Position numbers and translations under genes: made by a program. From contig NZ_JUHG01000011.1 in the NCBI RefSeq assembly GCF_000799715.1, positions 310,001-374,000 on the forward strand: DNA of 64,000 bases, given 5' to 3'. A model generated the notes under the pieces. The model was not told where the DNA came from and ran no database searches. It saw only the letters and a program-made list of their open reading frames with translations. Shown here one piece after another: positions 1 through 9,971 of this stretch (position 1 is the first letter of the stretch; each line of letters starts with the position of its first letter). The DNA comes from Martinezella rhizogenes (GTDB lineage Bacteria > Pseudomonadota > Alphaproteobacteria > Rhizobiales > Rhizobiaceae).

Positions 1-421
1 ATCTCACGCCTTTCGCGGGCCGACCGCGCGCAATGCGGCGATGTTCGGCCCGGCGGGGCATGTCTACATCTATAGGTCTTATGGCATTCACTGGTGCGTG
101 AATTTCGTCTGCACGACCGGGAGCGCCGTGCTGATCCGGGCGATGGAACCGGAAAGCGGGATCGGAGAGATGATCCACAGGCGCGGCACCGCCGACATAG
201 CAGCACTTTGCAGCGGGCCGGGAAAGCTGGCGCAGGCGATGGGCATCGATATCAGCCTGAACGGCAGGGCATTGGATGCTGCGCCTTTTGAATTCTCTCT
301 GGCTGAACCATTGTCCGTCGTCGCGGGCAAGCGGATCGGAATCAGCAAGAATGTCGATCCGCTCTGGCGCTTCGGAGCGGCCGGGTCGCGCTTCATCAGC
401 CGCCGTTTCTCGCGGGAATAA
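1..421 (+). CDS. DNA-3-methyladenine glycosylase, C-terminal part (5' truncated)
   Basis: This is a base-excision repair enzyme of the mammalian AAG/Mpg-type family, which removes alkylated purines from DNA. The gene begins before the window; the frame is open from base 2 and gives about 139 residues of a protein usually near 190-210. The first visible residues, [11 protein letters not shown], followed by [19 protein letters not shown], are the family signature that builds the base-binding pocket. The internal ATG at 41 lies inside this motif, so it is not the real start. The stop at 419-421 abuts a terminator that serves the opposite-strand efflux operon. The family call is secure. The N-terminal catalytic half cannot be inspected. 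Confidence 0.9.
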   Translation, partial: SHAFRGPTARNAAMFGPAGHVYIYRSYGIHWCVNFVCTTGSAVLIRAMEPESGIGEMIHRRGTADIAALCSGPGKLAQAMGIDISLNGRALDAAPFEFSLAEPLSVVAGKRIGISKNVDPLWRFGAAGSRFISRRFSRE

Positions 422-451
422 AAAAGGCCGCCGGAGTGGTGTCCGGCGGCC
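419..451 (-). terminator. Rho-independent terminator of the emr operon
   Basis: A perfect 9-bp GC stem (GGCCGCCGG / CCGGCGGCC at 426-434 and 443-451) with an 8-nt loop is followed, on the minus strand, by a run of T. It lies 37 bp past the emrB stop and directly against the glycosylase stop. Confidence 0.85.
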
Positions 452-487
452 ACGTAACCGCGCAGTGAAACTGGAAAGACTGCGCGG

Positions 488-2029
488 CTATTCCATCGCA
501 ACGCTATGATCGACGACCGGCGGCGCAGCCGGCTTGCGCAGAAGCATCAGCAGCGGCATGGCGAAGATCGACATCAGCATCAGCAGCTTGAAATCGTCCA
601 TGTAGGCGATGACCGTTGCCTGCGTGGTGATGACGCTGTCGAGTGCCGCACGGCCGACGGCCGTCACCGGGCTGAGGCCTTGCGCCGCCGTTGCATCGAA
701 ATAACGGTTGAACGGCGTCACATAGGCCGCGATCGTCGAATGGTTGACCTGGGTGTTCTCGGTGATCAGCATCGAGACGACGGATATGCCGACGCTGGAG
801 CCGATGTTACGTGAGAGATTGTAGAGGCCGGTTCCCTCGCCGCGCATCTGCGCCGGCAGCGTCGCAAAGGCGATCGTCGTCAGCGGCACGAAGAGGAAGC
901 CGAGACCCGCGCCCTGCACGAAGCCGACCGAAATCAGCGTCCACTGCGAGACGTCGGGCGTCCAGCCGGTCATGTCGTACATCGCCCAGGCGGTCAGAGC
1001 GAGGCCGATGAACAGCAGCCAGCGCGTATCCACCTTGCCGATCAGCCGTCCGACGAGGAACATGCACACCATCGTGCCGACGCCGCGCGGCCCCATGACG
1101 ATGCCGGCGGTGACGACCGGATAACCCATCAGCGTTTGCAAATAGGGCGTCATCAGTGCCAGCGACGCCAGATAGGTCACGCCGACAATGAAGATGAATA
1201 GCATGCTCACCGCGAAATTCTGGTCCAGGAACAATCGCGGATTCACGAAGGATTTCTTCGCCGTGAACGTATGGACCAGGAAAAGATAGAATGCGCAGGT
1301 GCAAACCAGGGCCTCGATGATAATCTCCCCGGAGTAGAACCAGTCCAGCTGCTCGCCGCGGTCGAGGAAAAGCTGCAAGGCGGCGATACCGATCGACAAC
1401 ATGCTGAAGCCGAATATGTCGAGTTTGGCGAGCGCGTCCAGCTTGGTTTCCGTCACATAGACGACGATGCCGAAGAAGGCGAGCGCGCCGATCGGCACGT
1501 TGATGTAGAACACCCAGCGCCAGCTCATATTGTCCGTCAGCCAGCCGCCGATAACAGGCCCAAGCACCGGGCCGACCATGACCGAGACGCCGAACAGCGC
1601 CATGGCCTTACCGCGTTCCTCGACATTGTAGATGTCAAGCAGGATGCCCTGCGACAACGGCACCAGTGCTGCGCCGAACAGGCCTTGCAACAGGCGAAAG
1701 CCGACGATCTGGTTCAGCGATTGCGCCAGGCCGCAGAGCACGGAGGCGACGACGAAGCCGGCGATTGCCACCAGCAGCACGCGCTTGCGGCCGAACTTGG
1801 CCGACAGGAAGCCCGACGGCGGCGTCATGATCGCCGCAGCGACGATATAGGAGGTCAGCACCCAGTTGATCTGGTCGGCGCTGGCCGAAACGTCACCCTG
1901 GATGTGCGGCAGGGCAACGTTGGCGATGGTGGTGTCCAGCGCCTGCATGATAACCGCCAGGATGACGCAGGCCGTAATGGCGCCGCGATTGGCGATCGGC
2001 CCGGCGGGTGAAGCGGCAGCGTTACTCAT
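488..2029 (-). CDS. emrB: EmrB/QacA-type MFS multidrug transporter (DHA2, 14 TM)
   Basis: Inner-membrane drug:proton antiporter of the 14-helix DHA2 branch of the major facilitator superfamily, expected to work with the adjacent EmrA membrane-fusion protein. The 513-residue product has the family features: LDTTIANVALPHIQ in helix 1, GRKRVLL in the first cytoplasmic loop, and the antiporter motif GPVLGPVIGGWL in helix 5. A longer open frame reaches 2104, but I chose the ATG at 2029. It is preceded by a GGA-containing ribosome site and overlaps the emrA stop by 8 bases (ATGAGTAA), which implies translational coupling. It is the last gene of a marR-emrA-emrB operon. Substrates cannot be read from the sequence. 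Confidence 0.93.
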   Translation of the reverse strand: MSNAAASPAGPIANRGAITACVILAVIMQALDTTIANVALPHIQGDVSASADQINWVLTSYIVAAAIMTPPSGFLSAKFGRKRVLLVAIAGFVVASVLCGLAQSLNQIVGFRLLQGLFGAALVPLSQGILLDIYNVEERGKAMALFGVSVMVGPVLGPVIGGWLTDNMSWRWVFYINVPIGALAFFGIVVYVTETKLDALAKLDIFGFSMLSIGIAALQLFLDRGEQLDWFYSGEIIIEALVCTCAFYLFLVHTFTAKKSFVNPRLFLDQNFAVSMLFIFIVGVTYLASLALMTPYLQTLMGYPVVTAGIVMGPRGVGTMVCMFLVGRLIGKVDTRWLLFIGLALTAWAMYDMTGWTPDVSQWTLISVGFVQGAGLGFLFVPLTTIAFATLPAQMRGEGTGLYNLSRNIGSSVGISVVSMLITENTQVNHSTIAAYVTPFNRYFDATAAQGLSPVTAVGRAALDSVITTQATVIAYMDDFKLLMLMSIFAMPLLMLLRKPAAPPVVDHSVAME

Positions 2030-3245
2030 GATCCTGACCGTGGGATTGGCCCAACAGGCTGGCGATGGAGTCCGGCAGGCCGCGAGCATGGCCGGTATCG
2101 ACACCGGCGACGACGCTCATGCCAACACGCAACGGCGGCTTGCCCTGCGTATCGTCGATGCTGATGATCATCGGGATGCGCTGCACGACCTTCACCCAAT
2201 TGCCCGTGGTGTTCTGCGCCGGCAGTAGCGAAAAGCTCGAGCCCGAGGCCGGCGAAATGCTGGAGACGGTGCCCTTCCAGGTGACGCCCGGATAGGCATC
2301 GACCGAGATGGTCACCTTCTGGCCGGTCTTGACGTAGGTCAGCTCAGTTTCCTTCGGGCTGGCGTTGATCCACATATTGGTGGTGGACACCAGCGAGAAT
2401 CCCTGTTGCGCGGCCGTCAGATAAGCACCGACCTGCAGCGAGGGAACATTGGTGGTGATGCCATCGAAGGGTGCGCGCACGACGGTATCGTCGAGTTCGC
2501 GCTGCGCGTTGTCGACAGCGGCCTTGGCCTGCAGGTAGAGCGGATTCTGCTCGGCCGGCAGGTCGGCATTGCCGCCAAGTTGAGCGAGGGTGGTTGTCGC
2601 CTGCGCCTGGGCGACGGAGACTTTCTGCTGGGCGGCCTCGAGATTGTGCTTGGCCTGATCGTAAGCAGCCTTGGAAGCAACCGAGCTATTGATCAGGTTC
2701 TGCTGACGTTCAAGCTCCGTCTGGTAGTAAGGAATGTCGGCCTGCGCCTGGGCGATCTCGGCGAGCGACTGCTTGTAACTTGCCTGCAGGTTCAGGATCT
2801 GGTTGCGGGCGTTGCCAAGCTGAGCCTGCGCGCCTTCCAGCGTAATGCGGAACGAATCGGGCTTCAGGCGGAAAAGCACCTGCCCCTTCTTCACCACTTC
2901 GTTTTCATGCACGTCGACCGAGATCACCGTGCCGGAAACGTCTGTCGAGACGCCAACCATATCGGCCTGGACATAAGCGTTGTCCGTGGACATGACCTGT
3001 CCGCCAGTGACGTAATAATAGCCGCCCATGACGAGCGCGACTGGCAGCAGCGCGAAGAGGATCGGCCGCGTCGGGCTGCGGCGCTTGCGCGGCTTTTCGG
3101 GAGCGGCAGCGGGGCTCGCAGTACCTGCCGCGGTCGGCGCGGGCGCCGGGTTGGAGGACGGTGCCTCCGCGACGGCGGCTTGGTTCTGCTCGATTGCGGA
3201 ATTTGCGTTTGCGGGTACGCGAAGCGGAGAGGATGCGTCAGCCAT
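2022..3245 (-). CDS. emrA: EmrA-type HlyD-family membrane fusion protein
   Basis: Periplasmic adaptor linking the EmrB pump to an outer-membrane channel. The product has 407 residues: a Pro/Ala-rich cytoplasmic N-terminus (about 1-55), one transmembrane helix (about 60-80, PILFALLPVALVMGGYYYV), a lipoyl-like half (STDNAYVQAD, VHENEVVKKGQVLFRL), a long Ala/Gln-rich coiled-coil hairpin (about 125-240), and a second lipoyl half with beta-barrel (VRAPFDGI, then WINASPKETELTYVKTGQ). Its start overlaps the marR stop by 8 bases and its stop overlaps the emrB start by 8, so the three genes are tightly coupled. No outer-membrane channel gene is next to it. Confidence 0.92.
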   Translation of the reverse strand: MADASSPLRVPANANSAIEQNQAAVAEAPSSNPAPAPTAAGTASPAAAPEKPRKRRSPTRPILFALLPVALVMGGYYYVTGGQVMSTDNAYVQADMVGVSTDVSGTVISVDVHENEVVKKGQVLFRLKPDSFRITLEGAQAQLGNARNQILNLQASYKQSLAEIAQAQADIPYYQTELERQQNLINSSVASKAAYDQAKHNLEAAQQKVSVAQAQATTTLAQLGGNADLPAEQNPLYLQAKAAVDNAQRELDDTVVRAPFDGITTNVPSLQVGAYLTAAQQGFSLVSTTNMWINASPKETELTYVKTGQKVTISVDAYPGVTWKGTVSSISPASGSSFSLLPAQNTTGNWVKVVQRIPMIISIDDTQGKPPLRVGMSVVAGVDTGHARGLPDSIASLLGQSHGQDHE

Positions 3246-3702
3246 GATGTGTCTCTTTGTCGCCCACCGGTGCGCGGCAGGCCTGGACCAGGTTCGATTT
3301 CATAAGGGTAAGCAATTGATAGAGGCGCTCATGTTCCTCGATGGGAACACCCTGGAGTGCCTCCTTGCGTGTTTGGTCGCCTAAGCTGCGCATGGTGTCG
3401 AGCAATGGCCGAGCCTCATCACGCATATAGAGCAGCCAGCTTCGGCGATCGTTCGGGTGCTGGCGACGTTCGACCAACCCGCGATCAGCCAGCTTGTCGA
3501 GAATACGCACCAGCGTAATCGGCTCGATTTCCAGTATCTCGGCAAGACCCGCCTGATGGATGCCCTCGTTGTTCGAGAGATAGGCGAGCGTCTGCCATTG
3601 TGAGCGCGTCAGTCCCAAATCTTTCGCACGCTGCTCAAACCGCTTCCGAAGAAGCCGGGCAACGTCATGGAGGAGAAAGCCGAGGGTCGGTGCCGTATGC
3701 AT
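3238..3702 (-). CDS. MarR-family transcriptional regulator of the emr operon
   Basis: Winged-helix dimeric repressor of the MarR/EmrR type, 154 residues. The recognition region LTRSQWQTLAYLSNNEGIHQ and the wing sequence DRGLVERRQHPNDRRSW carry the family's DNA-contacting residues (DxRxx in the wing). It is the first gene of the operon with emrA and emrB and overlaps emrA by 8 bases, as expected for a local repressor released by drugs or phenolics. A 14-bp inverted repeat (ATAAG-4-CTTAT, 3724-3737) lies 22 bp upstream of the ATG and is a plausible operator. The inducing ligand is unknown. Confidence 0.9.
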   Translation of the reverse strand: MHTAPTLGFLLHDVARLLRKRFEQRAKDLGLTRSQWQTLAYLSNNEGIHQAGLAEILEIEPITLVRILDKLADRGLVERRQHPNDRRSWLLYMRDEARPLLDTMRSLGDQTRKEALQGVPIEEHERLYQLLTLMKSNLVQACRAPVGDKETHHG

Positions 3703-3723
3703 GATATGAGGAGCCTGCTATTC

Positions 3724-3737
3724 ATAAGCAACCTTAT
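3724..3737. promoter_or_regulatory. Candidate MarR operator
   Basis: ATAAG-CAAC-CTTAT is a perfect 5-bp inverted repeat with a 4-nt spacer, 22 bp before the marR start, where autoregulatory MarR operators usually sit. Assignment rests on position and symmetry only. Confidence 0.4.
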
Positions 3738-3810
3738 AATGCCGTGAGGTATAGTAAGTACCCGCTCGATTCAAGAGATCGAACGGCGATCATCGGCGGA
3801 TTGTCAAAAA

Positions 3811-3840
3811 TGTCGCAGGGGGTGTCGCAAAGATGTCGCA
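3811..3840 (+). repeat. Triple TGTCGCA direct repeat in the marR-DUF883 gap
   Basis: TGTCGCA occurs at 3811-3817, 3823-3829 and 3834-3840 (spacing 12 and 11 bp), with inverted TGTCGC half-sites in the GCGCGACA stretches near 3862 and 3934. The 250-bp gap between marR and the DUF883 gene otherwise shows no supported gene. The spacing, near one helical turn, could suit a regulator, but no protein partner is evident. Confidence 0.35.
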
Positions 3841-3952
3841 GTCACAAGAAGATGTGGGGCTGCGCGACACTCATGATTCAAGATTCAAATAGGGATTTGG
3901 TCCCCGCGGGCCTCAAGCCTGCGAATCCATAGGCGCGACATGCAAACGCGGG

Positions 3953-4234
3953 CTAGCGGTGACTGAGCAGTCCGATCAGGTAACCAATGCCGGCCGCGGC
4001 CGCGACCATGAAGATCGGCTCCTGACGAACCCTGTCGCGAAGCTGCTCGGTTATTTCCTGAGCCTCTTCGGTGACGACAGACTTTGCGCCCTGCCCGACC
4101 GCCGCCATGCTATGGGAAAGCTTCGTCAAATCCTCTCGAAGCGCTGCGATCTGCGCGGCAAGGTCGTCGACGGCGGTTTCGGCCTGTGCTCGTGCTGAGG
4201 CGGATTGGGCGGAAGCGGATTTCGTCTCGGCCAT
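3953..4234 (-). CDS. DUF883 (YqjD/ElaB-like) membrane-anchored protein
   Basis: Small protein of 93 residues: an Ala/Ser/Gln-rich polar N-terminus, a helical segment with heptad spacing (VDDLAAQIAALREDLTKLSHS, about 22-42), and a C-terminal hydrophobic helix (PIFMVAAAAGIGYLIGLL) ending in SHR. This is the architecture of DUF883/YqjD/ElaB proteins, which are tail-anchored in the inner membrane. The E. coli members associate with ribosomes in stationary phase. The ATG at 4234 has GGAG 6 nt upstream. It diverges from the ppiD-like gene across about 180 bp that must hold both promoters. The role in this organism is not established. Confidence 0.8.
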   Translation of the reverse strand: MAETKSASAQSASARAQAETAVDDLAAQIAALREDLTKLSHSMAAVGQGAKSVVTEEAQEITEQLRDRVRQEPIFMVAAAAGIGYLIGLLSHR

Positions 4235-4416
4235 CGTCGGCTCCTTTTGTTTACCTTGTCATTCAACGTCAATCCTGGGTAAAGGTTCCGGAGCCTCCGT
4301 GCTTGGTCCGGTTGATTTCCTCGGTAGCTCTTCAATTCCGTTTCGGATTGCTCTAAGGAACTCCGATTGCTTCGCCCGTGGGCGAAGAGGGTATTGATGA
4401 CGAGGTTTGCCTTCCG

Positions 4417-6309
4417 ATGTTCGATGTGTTGAGAAAACTGGCCAAGACCTGGGTTGCCAAGGGCTTGTTGCTTCTCCTGGCCGCTGCCTTCAGCGTATGG
4501 GGGATCGAGCGTTCGCTCATTGGCGGCGGGAGTAGCAATGCCGTCGTGACCGTCGGCGATCAGAAGATTGATACCAACGAATTCCGCCTCGCCTATCGCC
4601 GCCAGATCCAGGCGATCAGCCAGCAGCTGCGCATGCAGATCACGCCGGAACAGGCGCGCGCCTTCGGCATTGCGCAGCAGACCGTCGCGCAGCTTGTGGC
4701 TGGCGCCTCCCTCGACCAGCTCGCCAGCGATATGAACCTCGGCCTGTCGCAGGATCGCCTCGCCCAGCTCATCGGTGAGGATCCGGCGTTCAAGGCAACG
4801 AACGGCACCTTCGACCGCCAGAAATTCGAGAGCCTGCTGCGCAACAGCAGCATCAATCCCGACGACTACATCAAGGAGCGCAGCAAGGTTGCTGTCCGCA
4901 GCCAGATCGTCGAAGCCGTCTCCAACGGCTTTACCGCGCCGAAGACGCTGGTCGATGCCGTCAAGCAGTATCATGACGAAAGCCGCAGTATCGACTACTT
5001 GCTGTTGACCAACGCCAATATCGATCCGATCAAGGCTCCGGCCGAGGACGTGCTCTCGAAATGGTTCGACGGCGTCAAGTCGAAGTACCGCGCGCCCGAA
5101 TATCGCAAGATCGCCTATGTGAAGCTTCAGGCCGAGGATGTCGCCGACCCGGCAAGCGTGACCGACGATGCCGTTCGCGCCGAGTTCGAGAAGCGCAAGG
5201 ACAGCTTCACGACGCCGGCAACGCGCACGATCGAACAGCTGACCTTCGCCAACAAGGACCTCGCAAATGCGGCCTCGGATGCGCTGAAGACTGGCACGAC
5301 ATTCGATCAGCTCGTTACCGACCAGGGCAAGAAGCCGGCCGACGTGCTGCTCGGCACCTTCACCAAGGATCAGGTTCCGGATCAGACGCTCTCCCAGGCA
5401 GCCTTTGCCGTCACCAAGGAAGGCGGCACGACGCCTGTCGTTAACGGCTCCTTCGGCCCGGTGATCCTGCGCGTGACCAACGTCAAGGACGAGACCGCGA
5501 AGAACTTCGACGACGTCAAGGAAGATGTCCGCAAGCAGATCGCGCTCAACAATGCCGCCAGCGAAATTACCAGCATCCATGACAAGTTCGAAGACCTGCG
5601 CGGCTCTGGCGTGTCGTTGCAGGAAGCGGCTCAGCAACTGAGCTTGAAGGCGGTGACGGTCGATTCGATCGATGCGGCCGGGCTCGACCAGGCCGGTAAC
5701 GAGAGCAAGGACCTGCCCGCCAGGCAGCAGTTGCTCACCGAAGTTTTCAAGGCGGACCAGGGCAGCAATGCGGCGCCCTTGGCTGTCGGTAACGATGGTT
5801 ATGTCTGGTACGATGTTCTTGGTATCACGCCGGACCGCGATCGCCCGCTTTCCGAGGTGCATGAGAAGGCCGTTGTCGACTGGACTGCCCAGCAGCAGAA
5901 AATCGCGCTCGCCGCCAAGGCCACAGAGCTGAAACAGGAAGCGCAGAAGGGCAAGTCCCTCGCCGATATTGCCGCTCCGCTCGGCATTGCCGTCGAGAGC
6001 AAGGCTGATGTCACGCGCACGACGGATGATCCGGTTCTTGGCCGTGCTGGCGTTGCCGGCGCCTTCTCCGGCCCGATCGACACGGCCGCCAATGCCATCG
6101 GCGCCGACGACACGACGCAGATCCTGCTGAAGGTCACCGACGTCAACAACAATCCGACGACTGATGCGTTGAGCAATGAAGACCAGCAGGCAGCCCAGAT
6201 CGCCAACGCTGCCGGCGACGACATTCTCGACCAGATCGTCAGTGATCTGCAATCCAAATACACCGTCACGGTCAACCAGAACCTCGCCGACCAGGCGATG
6301 TCTCGCTAG
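4417..6309 (+). CDS. PpiD-like peptidylprolyl isomerase / periplasmic chaperone (SurA_N domain)
   Basis: Inner-membrane-anchored periplasmic folding factor of 630 residues. A single N-terminal transmembrane helix (TWVAKGLLLLLAAAFSVWGI, about 12-31) is followed by a SurA-N-like helical chaperone domain (about 40-200), a parvulin-type domain (about 240-370, with FTKDQVPDQTLSQAAFAV and PVVNGSFGPVILRV), and a long C-terminal helical region. An upstream in-frame start at 4378 exists, but the ATG at 4417 gives the standard MFDxLRK N-terminus and has GAGG about 10 nt upstream. trpD follows after 25 bp, so it probably heads the trpDC-moaC-moeA transcription unit. Whether the isomerase site is active cannot be judged by eye. 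Confidence 0.88.
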   Translation: MFDVLRKLAKTWVAKGLLLLLAAAFSVWGIERSLIGGGSSNAVVTVGDQKIDTNEFRLAYRRQIQAISQQLRMQITPEQARAFGIAQQTVAQLVAGASLDQLASDMNLGLSQDRLAQLIGEDPAFKATNGTFDRQKFESLLRNSSINPDDYIKERSKVAVRSQIVEAVSNGFTAPKTLVDAVKQYHDESRSIDYLLLTNANIDPIKAPAEDVLSKWFDGVKSKYRAPEYRKIAYVKLQAEDVADPASVTDDAVRAEFEKRKDSFTTPATRTIEQLTFANKDLANAASDALKTGTTFDQLVTDQGKKPADVLLGTFTKDQVPDQTLSQAAFAVTKEGGTTPVVNGSFGPVILRVTNVKDETAKNFDDVKEDVRKQIALNNAASEITSIHDKFEDLRGSGVSLQEAAQQLSLKAVTVDSIDAAGLDQAGNESKDLPARQQLLTEVFKADQGSNAAPLAVGNDGYVWYDVLGITPDRDRPLSEVHEKAVVDWTAQQQKIALAAKATELKQEAQKGKSLADIAAPLGIAVESKADVTRTTDDPVLGRAGVAGAFSGPIDTAANAIGADDTTQILLKVTDVNNNPTTDALSNEDQQAAQIANAAGDDILDQIVSDLQSKYTVTVNQNLADQAMSR

Positions 6310-6334
6310 GCCCCGTCGGGAGGATCGATAGCCG

Positions 6335-7351
6335 ATGGCTGAATTGAAACCTTTTCTCGCCAAGGTCGCCAATCGCGAGGTGCTGACGCGGGAGGAAGCT
6401 CGTCAGGCGTTTGAGATCCTGATGTCGGGTGAAGCCACGCCCTCACAGATCGGCGCTTTCCTGATGGCGTTGCGCGTGCGTGGCGAGACGGTCGACGAAA
6501 TCGTCGGCGCGGTCACCGCCATGCGTGCCAAGATGTTGCCGGTTGAAGCGCCGGTGGATGCGATCGATATCGTCGGTACCGGTGGCGATGGTTTTGGCAC
6601 CTATAACATATCGACGCTTGCGGCGTTCATCGTTGCCGGTGCGGGCGTGCCGGTAGCAAAACACGGCAACCGTGCTCAGAGCTCCAAGGCCGGTACGGCC
6701 GACACGCAGTCCGTGCTGGGTATCAAGCTCGATATCGGCCCCGAGACGATAGCTCGCTGCATTCGTGAGGCCGGTATCGGCTTCATGTTCGCGCAACTGC
6801 ATCATTCCTCGATGCGCCATGTCGGCCCTTCCCGCGTTGAACTTGGCACCCGTACCATCTTCAACCTGTTGGGACCTTTGGCGAACCCGGCCGGCGCCCG
6901 TCGGCAGTTACTCGGCGTCTTCGCGCCGCAATGGGTCGTGCCACTCGCCGAGGTGCTGAAGGACCTGAATGCCGAAAGCGTCTGGGTCGTGCACGGCAAT
7001 GGCCTAGATGAGATCACAACGACCGGAACGACCTCGGTCGCAGCCCTTGAAGACGGAAAAATCCGTACCTTCGAACTGACGCCGGCTGATTTCGGCCTCG
7101 CGCATGCCGATCTCGCCGACCTCAAGGGCGGCGACGGCATTGCCAACGCGGCGGCGCTCCGTGGCGTGCTGAGCGGCGAAAAAAATGCCTATCGCGATAT
7201 TTCGCTTGCGAACGCGGCAGCATCCTTGGTGATTGCCGGAAAGGCGGAAACGCTTCATGATGGTATGAAGCTCGCGACCCAGTCGCTCGACAGCGGCGCG
7301 ACCGCCGCTGCGCTGGAAAAGCTGATCGCCGTCTCCAACGAAGAAGAATAG
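6335..7351 (+). CDS. trpD: Anthranilate phosphoribosyltransferase
   Basis: Second step of tryptophan synthesis: anthranilate plus PRPP gives N-phosphoribosylanthranilate. The 338-residue length is standard. The PRPP/Mg motif [14 protein letters not shown], the [15 protein letters not shown] loop and [16 protein letters not shown] are all intact. A strong GGGAGGA ribosome site lies 10 nt before the ATG. trpC follows after 12 bp. The trpD-trpC pair without trpE, trpF, trpB or trpA nearby is the split arrangement usual in rhizobia. Confidence 0.97.
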   Translation: MAELKPFLAKVANREVLTREEARQAFEILMSGEATPSQIGAFLMALRVRGETVDEIVGAVTAMRAKMLPVEAPVDAIDIVGTGGDGFGTYNISTLAAFIVAGAGVPVAKHGNRAQSSKAGTADTQSVLGIKLDIGPETIARCIREAGIGFMFAQLHHSSMRHVGPSRVELGTRTIFNLLGPLANPAGARRQLLGVFAPQWVVPLAEVLKDLNAESVWVVHGNGLDEITTTGTTSVAALEDGKIRTFELTPADFGLAHADLADLKGGDGIANAAALRGVLSGEKNAYRDISLANAAASLVIAGKAETLHDGMKLATQSLDSGATAAALEKLIAVSNEEE

Positions 7352-8179
<828 letters not shown>

Positions 8180-8180
8180 G

Positions 8181-8675
8181 ATGAGCACGGAGAAAATCGG
8201 CCTCACCCATATCGGCGCTTCCGGCGAGGCGCATATGGTCGATGTCGGCGACAAGGCCGAGACGGTCCGCATCGCCACCGCCGAAGGTTATGTGGCGATG
8301 AAGCCGGAAACACTGGCGCTGATCCGCGAAGGCAATGCCAAGAAGGGCGACGTCATCGGCACGGCGCGGCTCGCTGGCATCATGGCCGCCAAGCAGACCG
8401 CCAATCTCATCCCGCTCTGCCATCCGCTGATGCTGACTAAGGTTACGGTCGATATCACCGAGGACGCCGCCCTGCCCGGCCTACGCGTTATCGCCACCGC
8501 AAAGCTTACCGGCCGCACCGGCGTCGAGATGGAAGCGCTGACGGCGGTCTCCGTCGCCTGCTTGACTATTTACGACATGGCCAAGGCCGCCGACCGGACG
8601 ATGGAGATCGGCGGCATCAGATTATTGGAGAAATCCGGCGGCAAATCCGGCGATTTCCGTCACCCGGAGGCCTGA
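8181..8675 (+). CDS. moaC: Cyclic pyranopterin monophosphate synthase
   Basis: Molybdenum cofactor synthesis, step 1b: converts the MoaA product to cyclic pyranopterin monophosphate. At 164 residues it has the family hallmarks [36 protein letters not shown] (quoted parts are the active-site core) and KAADR. Its ATG lies one base after the trpC stop, so translation is probably coupled. moeA follows after 3 bp. Confidence 0.97.
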   Translation: MSTEKIGLTHIGASGEAHMVDVGDKAETVRIATAEGYVAMKPETLALIREGNAKKGDVIGTARLAGIMAAKQTANLIPLCHPLMLTKVTVDITEDAALPGLRVIATAKLTGRTGVEMEALTAVSVACLTIYDMAKAADRTMEIGGIRLLEKSGGKSGDFRHPEA

Positions 8676-8678
8676 CAC

Positions 8679-9905
8679 ATGAGCCTTTTACCCGTAGCGG
8701 AGGCGCAGGCGCGTCTGCTGAACAGCGCAACGTCCCTCCACCGCATCGAGAGCGTTACGCTTGACCTGGCCGACGGCCGGGTTCTGGCCAAGGATCTATC
8801 CGCGCGCCTGACCCAACCGCCCTTCGATGCCTCGGCGATGGATGGCTATGCGCTTCGTTTCGAGGATGCCGCTGAGCCGGGAGCGGAATTGACCGTCATT
8901 GGCGCCTCCGCCGCAGGCCACGCCTTCGAAGGTACGGTCGGCAAGGGCGAAACGGTGCGCATCTTCACCGGTGCGCCGGTTCCGGCTGGAGCCGATACCG
9001 TGCTGCTGCAGGAAGATGCCGAACGTTTGGACGGCAACCGCATCCGCACCACTTACCCTCTGCGCAAGGGGCAGCATATCCGCCCGCGCGGCCAGGATTT
9101 TGCCGAAGGCGAAGTCGTGCTTTCGGCCGGCACGGTGATGGATTTCTCGCGGCTCACGGTTGCCGCCGCCATGAACCATCCGGCGCTGGATGTTTATCGC
9201 CGCCCGCTGGTCGCGATCCTTGCTACAGGCGATGAACTGGTAACGCCCGGCACCGAGCCCGGTCCTTCGCAGATCATCGCGTCGAACACCTTCGGAATTG
9301 CGGCGCTTGCTCGCAGCGCCGGCGCGCATGTGCTTGATCTCGGCATCGTCCCCGACGACAAGGCGGAAATCACCGCCGCGATCGGCCGGGCGCAGGTGGC
9401 GAAAGCGGATGTCATCGTCACGCTCGGCGGCGCATCCGTCGGCGATCACGATCTGGTGCAGGCGACGCTTATCGAAGCGGGAATGCAGCTCGATTTCTGG
9501 CGGATCGCCATGCGCCCCGGCAAGCCGCTGATGGTCGGTAGCCTCGGCGAAACCCACATCCTCGGGCTACCCGGCAACCCGGTCTCTAGCCTGGTCTGCG
9601 GCCTGTTGTTCCTGGAGCCGCTGATCCGCAAGCTAGCGTCTCTGCTGCCAGTGAGGCGGGAGGCCACGGCCCTAGCCGCGATACCTCTCAAAGCCAATGA
9701 TCAGCGTCAGGACTATGTCCGCGCGACGCTGACGAAAGCCGCCGACGGCTCTTGGCTGGCAGAGCCTTTTTCCAAACAGGATTCCTCGATGATGAAGGTC
9801 TTTTCCCGCTCGGATTGCCTCATCATCCGTCCACCGCATGTGCCGGAACTTGCCGCTGGTTCCACATGTCCAGTCCTGCTGTTGCACCCGGACCTGCTGG
9901 ACTAA
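8679..9905 (+). CDS. moeA: Molybdopterin molybdenumtransferase
   Basis: Inserts molybdenum into adenylylated molybdopterin, the last general step of Moco synthesis. It has 408 residues with the typical four-domain order. Motifs include FDASAMDGYAL, GAPVPAGADTVL, ATGDELVTPG, TLGGASVGDHD and PGKPLMVG-to-LPGNPVSS. GGAGG lies 8 nt before the ATG. It is the last gene of the ppiD-like-trpDC-moaC run. I recall lexA directly after moeA in many rhizobia; here a convergent gnd gene follows instead. Confidence 0.96.
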   Translation: MSLLPVAEAQARLLNSATSLHRIESVTLDLADGRVLAKDLSARLTQPPFDASAMDGYALRFEDAAEPGAELTVIGASAAGHAFEGTVGKGETVRIFTGAPVPAGADTVLLQEDAERLDGNRIRTTYPLRKGQHIRPRGQDFAEGEVVLSAGTVMDFSRLTVAAAMNHPALDVYRRPLVAILATGDELVTPGTEPGPSQIIASNTFGIAALARSAGAHVLDLGIVPDDKAEITAAIGRAQVAKADVIVTLGGASVGDHDLVQATLIEAGMQLDFWRIAMRPGKPLMVGSLGETHILGLPGNPVSSLVCGLLFLEPLIRKLASLLPVRREATALAAIPLKANDQRQDYVRATLTKAADGSWLAEPFSKQDSSMMKVFSRSDCLIIRPPHVPELAAGSTCPVLLLHPDLLD

Positions 9906-9913
9906 ACCGGATA

Positions 9914-9945
9914 CAAAAATGCCGGGCAGTTTGACCCGCCCGGCA
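9914..9945 (-). terminator. Rho-independent terminator after gnd
   Basis: The 8-bp stem TGCCGGGC / GCCCGGCA (9920-9927, 9938-9945) is followed on the minus strand by ATTTTTG. It sits in the 66-bp gap between the convergent moeA and gnd genes and probably serves gnd. Confidence 0.85.
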
Positions 9946-9971
9946 CGAATGTCATCAAGACCGTAAAGCGA

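Noticed and set aside
2030..2104. N-terminal extension of EmrB to the start at 2104
   Set aside because: The extra 25 residues are polar and Cys/Pro-rich, lie inside emrA, and lack a ribosome site. The ATG at 2029 is coupled to the emrA stop.
3744..3932. A 62-codon frame and a possible tRNA or integrase remnant downstream of DUF883
   Set aside because: No cloverleaf can be formed, no recombinase motif is present, and the frame consists mostly of the TGTCGCA repeat region.
4126..6372. A 748-codon minus-strand open frame opposite the ppiD-like gene
   Set aside because: It lies fully antisense to a gene with clear domains and an appropriate start. Long antisense frames are expected in GC-rich DNA, and the protein shows no motif.
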